DNA of 64,000 nt, taken from Myxococcus xanthus. Its GTDB lineage: Bacteria; Myxococcota; Myxococcia; Myxococcales; Myxococcaceae. The stretch spans positions 62,001 through 126,000 of the forward strand of contig NZ_CP017174.1 in assembly GCF_006402735.1 (NCBI RefSeq), given 5' to 3'. A program made the position numbers and the translations under genes. Positions 26,147-38,380 of the stretch are shown in pieces. The notes beneath the pieces are model-generated. The model saw only the letters and a list, made by a program, of their open reading frames with translations, was not told the origin of the DNA and ran no database searches. Positions within the stretch are counted from its first letter, which is position 1; every line of letters starts with the position of its first letter.

Positions 26147-27342
26147 TCAGGCACAGTGCCCTTCGGCCCTCGCTTGAGCGCCAACAGGGCCACGACACAC
26201 AGCGCGGCGCCGGAGGCGCACACCCCGCTCCATCCCCAGTGCGTCCAGGCGAAGGTCCCCAGCCATGAGCCCGCGGCGCCGCCCGCGAAGTACGTCACCA
26301 TGTAGAGCGTGTTCAGCCGGCTGCGGGCCTCCGGACGTAGCGAGTACACCCGCGTCTGATTGGAAATCTGGTTCGCCTGGACGCCCAAATCGAGCAGCAC
26401 CACGCCCAGCGCCATGCCCCACAGCCAGCGCCCCAGGGGCCACATCACGACGAAGGACAGCAGCAGCACGACGATGGCCGCGCCGTTGATGCGCCGGTCC
26501 CCGCGCTTGTCGGCGTAGCGGCCCACCAGCGGGGCCACGGCGGCGCCCGCCACGCCCACGACGCCGAAGAGCCCGGCCACCTGCGCGTCGTACTTCTGCG
26601 GCAGGCTCTGGAGGTACAGCGCCAGTGTGGACCAGAACACGCTGAACGCGCCGAAGCTGAGTGCGCCCAGCACCGCATGCAGCCGCAGCACGGGCTCGGT
26701 GCGCGCCAGGTGGATGAGCGAGCGCAACAGTTGCGGATACGGCATGGAGGCCATGGGCGGCTGGGATGGCAGCGTGAAGCGCAGCACGCCGGCCAGCGCG
26801 AGCATGAGCCCCGCCGCAATCCAGAACATGGCGCGCCAGCCCAGGTGCGTCCCGACGAAGCCCGCCGCCGTCCGGGACAGGAGGATGCCAATCAGCACAC
26901 CGCTCATGACGGTGCCCACCACCCGGCCTCGCTGCGCCGCGGGCGCCAGGTGCGCCGCGAAGGGGACGAGGAGTTGGGGAATGATGGTGGTGACGCCCAC
27001 GACGAAGCTCGCGGCCACCATCCAGTGGAGCGTCGGCGCGAGTGCCACGCCCACGAGCGCCAGCGCCACCAGTGTGTTCATGGTGACGATGACCCGCCGC
27101 CGCTCCAGGCTGTCGCCCAGCGGGACGATGAAGAGCATCCCCACCGCGTAGCCCACCTGCGTCAGCATGGGCACCAGCCCCAGCGCGCTCCCCGAGGCCC
27201 CCAGGGCCGCGCCGATGTCTCCCAGCAGCGGCTGGTTGTAATAGAGGTTCGCGACGGTGGCGCCCGAGGCGGCGGCCATCAGCCACACGAGCCCGGTGGA
27301 CAGAGCGGTGTGGGGAGCTTCCGGAGGGGAATGCGTCGGCAT
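26131..27342 (-). CDS. MFS transporter, 12-TM drug-exporter type
   Basis: 403 residues with about 12 hydrophobic segments. Signatures: [13 protein letters not shown] in helix 1, [12 protein letters not shown] (MFS loop 2-3 motif), [20 protein letters not shown] (loop 8-9). It resembles the YbjJ/arabinose-exporter-like MFS branch. Substrate unknown. ATG 27342 is chosen; upstream in-frame codons to 27426 are Pro/Arg-rich and overlap the divergent gene at 27405. The 62-base divergent gap gives a shared control region with 27405-28475. Confidence 0.78.
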   Translation of the reverse strand: MPTHSPPEAPHTALSTGLVWLMAAASGATVANLYYNQPLLGDIGAALGASGSALGLVPMLTQVGYAVGMLFIVPLGDSLERRRVIVTMNTLVALALVGVALAPTLHWMVAASFVVGVTTIIPQLLVPFAAHLAPAAQRGRVVGTVMSGVLIGILLSRTAAGFVGTHLGWRAMFWIAAGLMLALAGVLRFTLPSQPPMASMPYPQLLRSLIHLARTEPVLRLHAVLGALSFGAFSVFWSTLALYLQSLPQKYDAQVAGLFGVVGVAGAAVAPLVGRYADKRGDRRINGAAIVVLLLSFVVMWPLGRWLWGMALGVVLLDLGVQANQISNQTRVYSLRPEARSRLNTLYMVTYFAGGAAGSWLGTFAWTHWGWSGVCASGAALCVVALLALKRGPKGTVPEAAEA

Positions 27343-27404
27343 GGCGGCGGGCGGACTCTCGCGCCGCGCCCTGCCGGGGTCCAGACCTGTGTAGGCTCCC
27401 GGGA

Positions 27405-28475
27405 ATGACAGGTCCGGATTCCGCACGGGGCGGCTTGCCCGTCATCGACATGGCGTCACTGTTCGATGCATCCCGCGTCACCGAGCGTGCGCGCGTCGCG
27501 CGTGAAATCGAGCAGGCCTGTCGCGACAGCGGCTTCTTCTACGTGACGGGCCACGGCGTGTCCGGCGAGGTGCTCGCGCGGTTGGAGCGGGAGAGCCACC
27601 GCTTCTTCGCGCTGCCCCGGGCGGCGAAGGAGGCCATCGCCATGTCGATGGGCGGTGTCGCGTGGCGGGGCTGGTTCCCGCTCGGGGGGGAGCTGACCTC
27701 GGGGCGTCCGGACCGGAAGGAGGGGTTGTATCTGGGCACGGAGCTCGGAAGCGAGCACCCGCGCGTAAAGGCCGGCTGGCCGTTGCACGGCGCCAACCTG
27801 TGGCCCACGGAGGTGCCGGAGCTGCGCGCGGCGGTGCTCGACTACATGGCGGCCTGCACGCGCGCCGCGCATGCGCTGATGGAGGGCGTGGCGCTGAGTC
27901 TGGGCCTGGACGCGGACTACTTCCGGCGGCACTACACGGCGGACCCGACGGTGCTCTTCCGCGTCTTCCATTACCCCGCCGAGCCCCAGTGCGAGGAGGA
28001 GAGCTGGGGCGTGGGCGAGCACACCGACTACGGCCTGCTCACGCTGCTGGCCCAGGACGACAACGGCGGGTTGCAGGTGAAGACGCCGCGCGGCTGGATG
28101 GAGGCACCGCCGCTGCCCGGGACGCTGGTGTGCAACATCGGCGACATGCTCGACCGGATGACAGGCGGCTGGTACCGCTCCACGCCGCACCGGGTGAAGA
28201 ACGTGAGCGGCAAGGACAGGCTATCCTTCCCACTCTTCTTCGACCCGGACTTCGCCGCCGAGGTCCACCCCCTGCCACGCGGCGCGGGCGCTGACGTGGA
28301 CGTGGACCGCGCACGCCGCTGGGACGGCGCCAGCGTCCACGCCTTCCAGGGGACCTACGGCGACTACCTGCTGGGCAAGGTGTCCAAGGTGTTTCCGGAG
28401 CTGGTGCGGCGGGTGTGGGAGCGCGCGCCCACGGCACTGCCGGAGGAGACACCCCGAGGACCGTTACCGCGTTGA
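27405..28475 (+). CDS. 2-oxoglutarate/Fe(II)-dependent oxygenase, isopenicillin-N-synthase-like
   Basis: 356 residues. N-terminal DIOX_N-like domain ([20 protein letters not shown]), then the core jelly roll. The iron ligands are His206 and Asp208 (GEHTDYG) and His262 (TPHRV), and Arg272-x-Ser (DRLSF) binds the 2-oxoglutarate carboxylate, so all catalytic residues are present. This family covers many oxidations, often in secondary metabolism. Divergent from an MFS exporter, which fits a small detoxification or metabolite-modification unit. Start ATG is the first in the frame; its SD is weak. Confidence 0.85.
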   Translation: MTGPDSARGGLPVIDMASLFDASRVTERARVAREIEQACRDSGFFYVTGHGVSGEVLARLERESHRFFALPRAAKEAIAMSMGGVAWRGWFPLGGELTSGRPDRKEGLYLGTELGSEHPRVKAGWPLHGANLWPTEVPELRAAVLDYMAACTRAAHALMEGVALSLGLDADYFRRHYTADPTVLFRVFHYPAEPQCEEESWGVGEHTDYGLLTLLAQDDNGGLQVKTPRGWMEAPPLPGTLVCNIGDMLDRMTGGWYRSTPHRVKNVSGKDRLSFPLFFDPDFAAEVHPLPRGAGADVDVDRARRWDGASVHAFQGTYGDYLLGKVSKVFPELVRRVWERAPTALPEETPRGPLPR

Positions 28476-28562
28476 CGGAGCCCGGGTCGCGTGCTTGAGA
28501 GCGCTGCGCCGGATGGCGAGATTCGGCGCGTCCACACCGCTCGCCGACCAGGAGACATCACG

Positions 28563-29207
28563 ATGATGACCATCAGCGCGTTCAAGTGGGTTCCGCCGTT
28601 CGCACAGGGACTGGTGAGGGACCTCCGGGTGCGGTGGGCGCTCGAAGAGGCGGGGCTGCCGTACCAGGTGCGGCTCATCGACAACAAAGTCCAGGCCTCG
28701 CCCGACTACCGCAAGCTCCAGCCCTTCGGTCAGGTGCCGGTGCTGGAGGAGGACGGCCTCGTCCTCTTTGAATCAGGCGCCATCGTCCTCCACATCGCCA
28801 ACAAGTGTGAGGCGCTGCTGCCGGCGGACGCGGCGGGCAGGGCTCGCGCGGTGACGTGGCTCTTCGCGGCGCTCAACTCCATTGAAATCATGATTCAGCC
28901 GCTCGCCGAGGTGGACCTGTTCTTCGCCCAGGAGGAGTGGGCGAAGCTGCGCAGGCCGGGCGTCGTGGAAGCGCTGAAGGAGCGCCTGGGCGAACTCGCG
29001 GCGCATCTGGGTGAGCGCGAGTACCTGGAGGACCGCTTCAGCGCGGGCGACCTGATGATGGTGACGGTGCTCCGCATCCTTCGGCACACGGACGTGCTCG
29101 ACGGCTTTCCCACGCTGAAGGCCTACAAGGAACGCTGTGAGGCCCGGCCCGCGTTCCAGCGCGCCCTGGCGGCCCAGATGGAGCCGTTCCAGCAGCCTCG
29201 CGCTTGA
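28563..29207 (+). CDS. Glutathione S-transferase family protein
   Basis: 214 residues. Thioredoxin-like N-terminal domain with the cis-Pro strand (FGQVPVLEEDGLVLFESGAI, where ESxAI binds glutathione) and an all-helical C-terminal domain (EYLEDRFSAGDLMMVTVLRI with the conserved Asp cap). The start Tyr/Ser is not certain. ATG 28563 has AGGAGA eight bases upstream. It stands between the oxygenase and a TetR gene with its own spacing on both sides. Confidence 0.85.
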   Translation: MMTISAFKWVPPFAQGLVRDLRVRWALEEAGLPYQVRLIDNKVQASPDYRKLQPFGQVPVLEEDGLVLFESGAIVLHIANKCEALLPADAAGRARAVTWLFAALNSIEIMIQPLAEVDLFFAQEEWAKLRRPGVVEALKERLGELAAHLGEREYLEDRFSAGDLMMVTVLRILRHTDVLDGFPTLKAYKERCEARPAFQRALAAQMEPFQQPRA

Positions 29208-29247
29208 GCGTCTGGGGGACCAGCCGGACGTAAGTGCCTGAAATGAG

Positions 29248-29263
29248 GGGCCTTTCGAGGCCC
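29248..29263. terminator. Small hairpin after the GST gene (terminator or operator)
   Basis: GGGCCT and AGGCCC form a six-pair stem over TTCG, 41 bases past the GST stop and 49 before the TetR start. The short palindrome could equally be the binding site of the TetR product. Confidence 0.35.
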
Positions 29264-29311
29264 TAAAATGAAGGTTGAAAAGAATCCATCCGGACGGCAT
29301 GTTTCGGGCGC

Positions 29312-29881
29312 ATGACGAGCGCGCACCAACGCAAGAAGCAGCCCGACGTCATCCGCGCGCAGCTTCTCCGCGCCGCGGCGGAGCTCGTCACGCAGGGGGG
29401 GACCCAGGCCGTGACGCTCGAGGCTGTCGCGGCCCACGCGGGGGTGACGAAGGGCGGCCTCCAGCATCATTTCAAGAGCAAGCAGCTGCTGCTCGACGCG
29501 CTGTTCGATGAGATGAACCAGCAGTTCATCGAGTCGTTCCACGCGAACATCGCGGACGACCCGGACGCTCATGGGCGCGAGGCACGTGCGTATCTCCGTG
29601 CCATGGTCTCCAGCCCCGCCAACCCCGAGCAGATCCGGGGATTGAGGGCGCTGATTGGAAGCATGATGGTGGAGCCCGACCTTCGTGAACGCTGGAACTG
29701 CAGCTGGCAGGAAGACCTCCAGCTGAAGTCCGGTGAGGTCAGTCCCCAGGACATCAATTCCCTCATCTGCCGACTCGCGGCTGACGGCTTGTGGCTCGCG
29801 GACCTGCTCGAGGACCAGGGAATCGGGCCTGAGGTGAGGGCCGCGGTCATCCGAAGGCTTGAGGAACTCACACGGGAGTAG
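29312..29881 (+). CDS. TetR-family regulator, probably of the RND pump
   Basis: 189 residues. Helix-turn-helix at about 30-65 (TQAVTLEAVAAHAGVTKGGL then QHHFKSKQLLLDALFDEM). C-terminal ligand-binding helices follow. It lies 237 bases upstream of an RND efflux operon on the same strand, the standard place for a local repressor of such pumps. ATG 29312 gives the standard length for the family. Confidence 0.82.
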   Translation: MTSAHQRKKQPDVIRAQLLRAAAELVTQGGTQAVTLEAVAAHAGVTKGGLQHHFKSKQLLLDALFDEMNQQFIESFHANIADDPDAHGREARAYLRAMVSSPANPEQIRGLRALIGSMMVEPDLRERWNCSWQEDLQLKSGEVSPQDINSLICRLAADGLWLADLLEDQGIGPEVRAAVIRRLEELTRE

Positions 29882-30036
29882 GCGCCCATCACCGTCAGTG
29901 TGTCCGCATCCGGCTGACACCTCGGTCCGGAGTTCGTCTGTCAGGAGTCTCCGTGAGGGGGCCGTCAGTGACGGGCTTGTGCCTCGATATGTCTCATTCG
30001 TCATGTCATCTGCGCTGGAGCAGGTGGCGCTTCATT

Positions 30037-30059
30037 CCCTGGTTGCTGGCGAACCAGGG
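30037..30059. promoter_or_regulatory. 23-bp inverted repeat upstream of the RND operon
   Basis: CCCTGGTT and AACCAGGG with a seven-base spacer, 60 bases upstream of the membrane-fusion gene and 155 after the TetR stop. Its length and position fit a TetR operator; it might also be the terminator of the TetR gene. Confidence 0.45.
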
Positions 30060-30118
30060 CGCGGCTTTGTGAGAAAAGTATGTTTTTGCGTATCTCTCGA
30101 CGTTTTCGCCAGACGACA

Positions 30119-31255
30119 ATGCCTATCAACAAGTCGACGAGCCTTCTCCTCGCTTGGACGCTGCTCCCGCTTCTCGCTTGTGACGGCAAGCAGGAGGAAG
30201 CGGCCTTCGCACCGCCGGTCCAGGAGGTGTCCACGCTGAAGGTGAAGGGGGAGGCCGTTGTCCTTCACGACGAATTCCCCGCGCGTGTCTCCGCGTTCCG
30301 GGTCGCGGAAGTCCGCCCGCAGGTGGGTGGGCTCGTGCGCAGCCGGCGCTTCTCCGAGGGCGACACGGTCCAGAAAGGGCAGCCGCTCTACCAACTGGAA
30401 GCGGCGGTGTTCCGCGCGAACGTGGAAGGCGCGGCGGCGGCCCATTCGGCCAGTGAGGCCGGGCGGCTCCAGGCGGAGTTGCATGCGGGGCGCATCCAGT
30501 CCCTCTTCGAAAAAGGCGCGAGCACCCAGCAGGCCCACGATGACGCCCGGGCCGCGCTCGCCATCGCGAACGCGGAGGTGGCGCGTGCCCGCGCGGCGCT
30601 GGACAGGGCCCGCGTCGACCTGGACTACGCCACGATTACCGCCCCCATCGCGGGGCACATCGGCATCTCCCAGGTCAACGAAGGCGCGCTCGTCGGCCCC
30701 GCGGATGCCACGCCGTTGAGCGTCATCCAGCAGATTGACCGCGTCTTCGTCGACATCAAGTCACCCGTGGAGCGCGCGGCGGGCTTGCAGTCACTCCAGG
30801 GAGGCACCGGAGAGGTGGGAGCGGAGGTCATCGTGCTCTCCTCGGCGGGGACGCCCTATCCGGAGCGCGGCCGGGTCCAGTTCTCGGACATCTCGGTCGA
30901 CCCCGGTTCCGGCGAGCTTACGGTGCGCGCCCTGGTCCCCAACGCGCAACGCAAGCTCCTGCCAGGCATGTTCGTGAAGGCGCGCGTCGTGCTCGGAGAG
31001 GTGGCCGATGCGCTCCTCGTTCCCCAGCAGGCCGTGCTTCACGACGCGCAGGGCCAGGCGCAGGTCTTCATCATCCGAGAGGACAACACCGCGGAGGCGC
31101 GCAACGTCCGCGCCGGCCGCATCGTCAGCGGACGTTACCTGGTGGAGGAAGGACTCTCCGCCGGAGAGCGTGTCGTGGTCGAGGGGCAGGACCGTCTTGC
31201 GCCAGGCCAGCAGGTCACCCCCGTCGAGTGGCAGCACGCCCCGGCCTCGCGCTGA
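30119..31255 (+). CDS. RND efflux periplasmic adaptor (membrane-fusion) lipoprotein
   Basis: 378 residues from this start. Signal and lipobox LLPLLAC, then a hydrophobic linker, the biotinyl-lipoyl half (VRPQVGGLVRSRRFSEGDTV), a coiled-coil hairpin (RIQSLFEKGASTQQAHDDAR...) and the second half (YATITAPIAGHIGIS), beta-barrel and membrane-proximal parts (PGMFVKARV, VPQQAVLHD). Typical AcrA/MexA layout. Another in-frame start at 30080 would add 13 residues; I chose ATG 30119 because the signal peptide begins there. It is 14 bases upstream of the pump gene. No outer-membrane TolC partner is in this window. Confidence 0.85.
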   Translation: MPINKSTSLLLAWTLLPLLACDGKQEEAAFAPPVQEVSTLKVKGEAVVLHDEFPARVSAFRVAEVRPQVGGLVRSRRFSEGDTVQKGQPLYQLEAAVFRANVEGAAAAHSASEAGRLQAELHAGRIQSLFEKGASTQQAHDDARAALAIANAEVARARAALDRARVDLDYATITAPIAGHIGISQVNEGALVGPADATPLSVIQQIDRVFVDIKSPVERAAGLQSLQGGTGEVGAEVIVLSSAGTPYPERGRVQFSDISVDPGSGELTVRALVPNAQRKLLPGMFVKARVVLGEVADALLVPQQAVLHDAQGQAQVFIIREDNTAEARNVRAGRIVSGRYLVEEGLSAGERVVVEGQDRLAPGQQVTPVEWQHAPASR

Positions 31256-31269
31256 ACCTGGAGTAAGCC

Positions 31270-34200
31270 GTGCCAAGATTCTTCATTGAACGCCCGGTCT
31301 TCGCCTGGGTGATTGCCATCTTCATCGTGCTCGCCGGAGCCATCTCCATTCCCCGGCTTCCCATCGAGCGCTACCCGTCCATCGCGCCGCCGAGCGTGAC
31401 GATTACCGCCACCTATCCCGGCGCCACGCCGGCCGCGATGAACGACAGCGTCGTGTCGTTGATTGAGCGCGGCCTGTCCGGCGTGAAGAACATCCTGTAC
31501 TTCGAGTCGTCGAGCGACACGTCGGGCGTCGCGCAAATCGTGGTGACGTTCGCGCCCGGAACGGACCCGGACCTGGCGCAGGTCGACATCCAGAACCGCC
31601 TGAAGACAGTCGAATCGCGGCTGCCGCAGATGGTCCGGCAGCTCGGGCTCCAGGTGGAGACGACCACCACCAACTTCCTGCTCTTCTCCACGCTCGTGTC
31701 GAGCGACGGCCGCTACGACGAGGCCGAGCTGGGTGACTTCCTGAGCCGGAACGTGGTCGAGGACCTGCGGCGCGTGCCCGGCGTGGGACGCGTCCAGCTC
31801 TTCACGCCGGCCCGCGCGCTGCGCGTCTGGTTGGACCCGGAGCGGCTCATCTCGCATGGAATCTCCGTGGACGAGGTCGCGGCCGCGATTCGCGCCCAGA
31901 ACGCGGAGGCGTCTCCCGGACGGCTGGGGGACATGCCCGCGGTTCCAGGCCAGCGCGTCACCACCCCCCTGATGCTCCAGGGGCAGCTCCTGGACGTCGC
32001 GGACTTCGAGCGCGTCATCATCCGGGCCAATCCGGATGGTTCGAACGTGCTGCTCAAGGAACTCGCCAAGGTGGAGCTGGGGCCCCAGAGCTACGCCTCA
32101 TCCACCCGGCAGAATGGGAAGAACGCCGCCACGTTCGGCGTGCAGCTGGCCCCGGGGGCGAACGCGCTCGATACCTCCGAGCGCATCCGCGAGCGGATGG
32201 CGGACCTCTCCCGGGCGTTCCCCGCGGGCGTCGAGTACACGATTCCGTATGACGCGGCGCCGTTCGTGCGCGTCTCCATCCAGAAGGTCGTTCAGACTTT
32301 CTTCGAGGCGATGCTGCTCGTCTTCGCGGTGATGTATCTCTTCCTGCAGAGCGTGCGTTACACGCTGATTCCCGCCATCGTCGCGCCCATCGCGCTGCTG
32401 GGAACCTTCGCGGTGATGCTGGCGTCGGGGTTCTCCATCAACGTCCTGACGATGTTCGGCATGGTGCTGGCGATTGGCATCATCGTCGACGACGCCATCG
32501 TCGTGGTCGAGAACGTCGAGCGCATCATGGCGGAGGAGGGGCTGTCCCCCCTCGAGGCCACGAAGAAGGCGATGAAGGAAATCACGGGCGCTGTCATCGG
32601 CATCACCCTGGTGCTCACGTCCGTGTTCATCCCCATGGCGTTCGCCACGGGCTCCGTCGGCACCATCTACCGCCAGTTCAGCCTGGCGATGGCCGTGTCG
32701 ATTCTCTTCTCCGCGTTCCTCGCGCTCACGCTCACCCCGGCGCTCTGCGCGACGCTGCTGCGCCCGGTGGAGCCCGGCCACGCGGGGAAGCGCCGCGGCT
32801 TCTTCGGCGGGTTCAACCGGCTGCTGGAGCGGGTGACGGGGCGCTATGCGAACTGGACCCGGGCCATTGTCGGACGCCTGGGCCGGGCGTTCTTCGCGTA
32901 CGCGGTGGTGGTCGCGATGGTCGCCCTGGCGTTCTGGCGGCTGCCGGGCGCCTTCTTCCCGGAGGAGGACCAGGGGTTCCTCAACGTCTCGGTGCAGCTC
33001 CCGTCAGACGCCACGGCCGAGCGGACGAACAGCGTGCTCGGGGAACTGGAGTCCTTCTTGAGCGAGCGCAAGGGCATCCAGGACGTGCTGACCATCCAGG
33101 GCTTCGGCTTCTTCGGCTCGGGGGCGAACGCCGGTCTCATGTTCGTGATGATGCGCGACTGGGACCAGCGCCAGGGTGAGACGGCGGCGGGTGAGGTCGC
33201 CGCCGCCAACGCGCGCTTCGCCTCTCCGCGCGAGGGCATGGTCATCAACGTGCTTCCGCCCGCGGTGGACGGGCTCGGCAACAGCGCGGGCTTCGCCATG
33301 CGGCTGGAGGACCGCTCCGGACACGGCACCAAGGCGCTCAACGACGCCATGAACCACGTCCTCCGGCGTGCCTCGGAGAGCCAGGTCATCGCCTTCCCGT
33401 ATCAGGAGGGCTTGCCGGAGGGCTCGATGGTGCGAATCCAGGTCGACCGCGAGCGCGCGGCGGCGCTGGGTGTGTCGTTCGCGGAAATCAACTCGGTCAT
33501 CTCCACCGCGCTGGGGTCGACGTACGTCAACGACTTCCCCAACAAGGGCTACATGCAGCAAATCATCCTCCAGGCGCGCGCGGAGTCCCGCATGCAGGTG
33601 GAGGACGTGCTCAAGCTCCCCGTGCGCAACGCGCGCGGGCAGATGGTGCCCCTGTCCTCGGTGGCCGAGCCCATCTGGGAGCGGGGGCCCATGCAGTTGG
33701 TCCGCTACAACGGCTACCCCGCCGTGCGCATCGCCGGAGCGGCGGCACCCGGCTTCAGCAGCGGTGACGCCATGGCGGAGATGGAGCGCATCGCTGGCGA
33801 GCTCCCACCCGGCTTCGCGGTGGAGTGGACGGGGCTCTCCTTCCAGGAGCGGCTCTCCGGCTCGGAGGCCCCCATCCTCCTGGCGCTGTCGATGCTCGTC
33901 GTCTTCCTGGTGCTGGCGGCGCTCTACGAGAGCTGGTCGATTCCGCTGTCGGTCATGCTCGTCGTGCCGCTGGGACTCATCGGCGCGCTGGTGGCGGTGA
34001 TGTCTCGCGGGTTGATGAACGACATCTTCTTCAAGGTGGGCCTCATCACCATCATCGGCCTGTCCGCGAAGAACGCGATTCTCATCGTCGAGTTCGCCAA
34101 GCAGCTCGAGGAGCAGGGACGTTCACCGCTCCAGGCCGCGGTGGAGGCGGCGCGGCTGCGCTTCCGTCCCATCCTGATGACGTCGCTCGCCTTCGCGCTG

Positions 34201-34410
34201 GGCGTGGTGCCGCTGGTGGTGGCCAGCGGCGCGAGCGCGGAGACGCAGCGGGCCATCGGCACGGGCGTGTTCGGCGGCATGGTGTCCGGCACCGTCCTGG
34301 CCATCTTCCTGGTCCCCGCCTTCTACGTCGCCGTGCGGAGCCTGCTCAGACACCGCGCCTCCGCCACGGCGGCGCCGTTGGTGAAGGAGGAACCGGCGGG
34401 GAATCACTGA
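31270..34410 (+). CDS. RND multidrug efflux pump inner-membrane transporter (HAE1, AcrB-like)
   Basis: 1046 residues, the normal length. MPRFFIERPVFAWVIAIFIV opens the family; proton-relay Asp407 and Asp408 (GIIVDDAIVVVEN) have exact AcrB numbering and the partner Lys is at 934 (GLSAKNAILIVEFAKQ). Two repeats of six membrane helices and two large periplasmic loops are present. It exports hydrophobic drugs or metabolites together with 30119-31255 and an unlinked outer-membrane channel. Start GTG 31270 has TGGAG upstream. Confidence 0.93.
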   Translation: MPRFFIERPVFAWVIAIFIVLAGAISIPRLPIERYPSIAPPSVTITATYPGATPAAMNDSVVSLIERGLSGVKNILYFESSSDTSGVAQIVVTFAPGTDPDLAQVDIQNRLKTVESRLPQMVRQLGLQVETTTTNFLLFSTLVSSDGRYDEAELGDFLSRNVVEDLRRVPGVGRVQLFTPARALRVWLDPERLISHGISVDEVAAAIRAQNAEASPGRLGDMPAVPGQRVTTPLMLQGQLLDVADFERVIIRANPDGSNVLLKELAKVELGPQSYASSTRQNGKNAATFGVQLAPGANALDTSERIRERMADLSRAFPAGVEYTIPYDAAPFVRVSIQKVVQTFFEAMLLVFAVMYLFLQSVRYTLIPAIVAPIALLGTFAVMLASGFSINVLTMFGMVLAIGIIVDDAIVVVENVERIMAEEGLSPLEATKKAMKEITGAVIGITLVLTSVFIPMAFATGSVGTIYRQFSLAMAVSILFSAFLALTLTPALCATLLRPVEPGHAGKRRGFFGGFNRLLERVTGRYANWTRAIVGRLGRAFFAYAVVVAMVALAFWRLPGAFFPEEDQGFLNVSVQLPSDATAERTNSVLGELESFLSERKGIQDVLTIQGFGFFGSGANAGLMFVMMRDWDQRQGETAAGEVAAANARFASPREGMVINVLPPAVDGLGNSAGFAMRLEDRSGHGTKALNDAMNHVLRRASESQVIAFPYQEGLPEGSMVRIQVDRERAAALGVSFAEINSVISTALGSTYVNDFPNKGYMQQIILQARAESRMQVEDVLKLPVRNARGQMVPLSSVAEPIWERGPMQLVRYNGYPAVRIAGAAAPGFSSGDAMAEMERIAGELPPGFAVEWTGLSFQERLSGSEAPILLALSMLVVFLVLAALYESWSIPLSVMLVVPLGLIGALVAVMSRGLMNDIFFKVGLITIIGLSAKNAILIVEFAKQLEEQGRSPLQAAVEAARLRFRPILMTSLAFALGVVPLVVASGASAETQRAIGTGVFGGMVSGTVLAIFLVPAFYVAVRSLLRHRASATAAPLVKEEPAGNH

Positions 34411-34416
34411 TGCGGT

Positions 34417-34446
34417 CGCTGGCGGGCACGCACCCGCCCGCCAGCG
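34417..34446. terminator. Bidirectional terminator between RND pump and DUF59 genes
   Basis: CGCTGGCGGGC and GCCCGCCAGCG form a perfect 11-bp stem over an eight-base loop, between converging stops at 34410 and 34459. Confidence 0.65.
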
Positions 34447-34458
34447 CCGCGGCACGGC

Positions 34459-34827
34459 TCAGGAGCGGCGCTGCGCCGAGTCCTGGGGCAGCAAGCGGCC
34501 ACCCAACATGGTGATGCGCTTGGCCGCGAGCCGCTGGCGGGCCTCCGGCTCGATGTCCTGCGGCGTCCACTTCAGGTCGTGGTCGAACTCCACGTTCACC
34601 GTGGTGACGCCGTCCACCGCCAGCAGCCGCTGCTCGATTTCCCGCATGAAGTAGGCGGCCATCATGCACATGGGCGAGGTGATGTGCAGGCGCACCGTCA
34701 CCTGGCCCTCCGTGCGCTTCACGGACTCAATCAGCCCCATCTCCCCGATGCCCAGCGGCACGCCGGTGGCGCAGCTGCACGGGTCCGGGATGTCCTGGAT
34801 GCGCTCGCGCAGGGCCTGCTCACTCAT
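34459..34827 (-). CDS. DUF59 / MIP18-family metal-sulfur cluster assembly factor
   Basis: 122 residues. DPCSCATGVPLGIGEMGLIE and HITSPMCMMAAYFMREIE match the DUF59 fold, with the conserved Cys in SPMC (position 54) and two extra Cys at 18 and 20. DUF59 proteins help mature Fe-S enzymes (SufT/PaaD type). It begins inside the upstream amidohydrolase gene (eight-base overlap), so the pair is coupled and may serve one metal-containing enzyme. Confidence 0.8.
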   Translation of the reverse strand: MSEQALRERIQDIPDPCSCATGVPLGIGEMGLIESVKRTEGQVTVRLHITSPMCMMAAYFMREIEQRLLAVDGVTTVNVEFDHDLKWTPQDIEPEARQRLAAKRITMLGGRLLPQDSAQRRS

Positions 34828-35896
34828 ACAGGCTCTCCCGGTAGCCGTACGGCTGGATGTTGCCGCGCGCCTTCAGCTTCGCGAACTCGTCGTTGGCGAT
34901 GTTCTTCTTCACCGCCTCCACGTCCACGCCCGCGTAGCGCGCGTAGTTTCCGCCCAGAATCAGCCGCTTCACGTCCGGCGTCACCTGCATGCCCGCCACC
35001 TGCACCAGTTCGTCCGGCAACTGGAAGTCATGCCAGAACTTGTGCAGCGCCGGGTGCGGGTGGCTGAACACCGTCCCGGAGCCCCACATGATTTTCTCCG
35101 GGCCCGCCCACTTCAGCAGCGCCGCCAGGGACTCGGCGAACCAGCGCTCGCGCTTCACGATGAGCGCGCCCGTCACTTCCAGGTTGACGTACACGTTGGG
35201 GAACAGCGACAGCTGCATGCCCGTCTCGTCCAGGAAGGCCATGCCGCCGTGGACGATTTCGAAGTTCAGGTCGGGGAAGGCATCCGCCGCCCCGCCGATG
35301 TCATCCACCTTGTAGGGCTCCAGCGGCACCGCGCCCATGGGCAGGCCCTTGTGCACGGCGATGTTCTTGATGCCCAGCTTCTGCGCACGCTCGAAGAGCG
35401 GGAAGGCGATGCTCGGGTCATCCATGCGCCAGCCCGTGTGGCGGAACTTGTCGCCCAGCCACGCCGCCGGGTAGAGCTTCAGGCCGCTGGGCTTGAGCGT
35501 TTCGTACTGCTGCTCCAAATCATCCAGCGCTGCCGTGCCGCGCAGCGGGTCCACGCCCGCGTACACCAGGAAGCGGTGGGGATAGTTGCGGTGAATCTCC
35601 AGCGTCTTCTCATAGGAGCACAGGCCGTCGTGGTACAGCGTCTGGAGCGGCAGCACATGGTGCACCGCCAGGTCGACGCCGCTCTCCACGAAGAGCAGGT
35701 GCGCCAGCTCCCTCACGGACCAGTTCTTCAGGAAGCCTTCCGCCGTGGGGACGCGGTGCGTCTCCCCGGACAGTCCGCTGTGCAGCCCCCAGATGAGTCC
35801 CGCGAGCGACTCGGCGTACTTGCCGGCGCGGTAGTTCGTGGGATGGAGGTTGTAGGCGTGTGTCACCGCATCGATGACGAAGTTGCCGTCAATCAC
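34820..35896 (-). CDS. Amidohydrolase_2-type metal-dependent hydrolase
   Basis: 358 residues of a TIM-barrel amidohydrolase (Amidohydro_2-like): NFVIDAVTHAYN at the N-terminus, IKNIAVHKGLPMG, NFEIVHGGMAF, and a C-terminal MWGSGTVFSHPHPALHKFWH. The last segment has GSGT where most members have a metal-ligand Asp (GSDxP), and the N-terminus has one His instead of HxH, so the metal site is unusual. The ATG has a TTTCACAG/AAGGAG-like region upstream (CTTTCACAGTTGGG on + strand). It is coupled to DUF59 (overlap), suggesting an Fe or Fe-S-dependent pathway. Substrate unknown. Confidence 0.75.
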   Translation of the reverse strand: MIDGNFVIDAVTHAYNLHPTNYRAGKYAESLAGLIWGLHSGLSGETHRVPTAEGFLKNWSVRELAHLLFVESGVDLAVHHVLPLQTLYHDGLCSYEKTLEIHRNYPHRFLVYAGVDPLRGTAALDDLEQQYETLKPSGLKLYPAAWLGDKFRHTGWRMDDPSIAFPLFERAQKLGIKNIAVHKGLPMGAVPLEPYKVDDIGGAADAFPDLNFEIVHGGMAFLDETGMQLSLFPNVYVNLEVTGALIVKRERWFAESLAALLKWAGPEKIMWGSGTVFSHPHPALHKFWHDFQLPDELVQVAGMQVTPDVKRLILGGNYARYAGVDVEAVKKNIANDEFAKLKARGNIQPYGYRESLYE

Positions 35897-35938
35897 CCGA
35901 GGACTCCTTTCACAGTTGGGCCGGGAGGACGCCCGGCG

Positions 35939-38215
<2,277 letters not shown>

Positions 38216-38380
38216 GCTTCCCTTGGGTTGCCAGGGCGCAGCCAGCGCCGGCTTGGGGGGAAGGCCGGGTCATGGCATGCGAGGTGTTCGTAGATGCCTT
38301 TGCGCTTTCCAGGACATAGACACTATTTGTGGAAAAATTGCATGTCCTGATTTCGTGGATGGGGCCGCTCATACGCGGAG

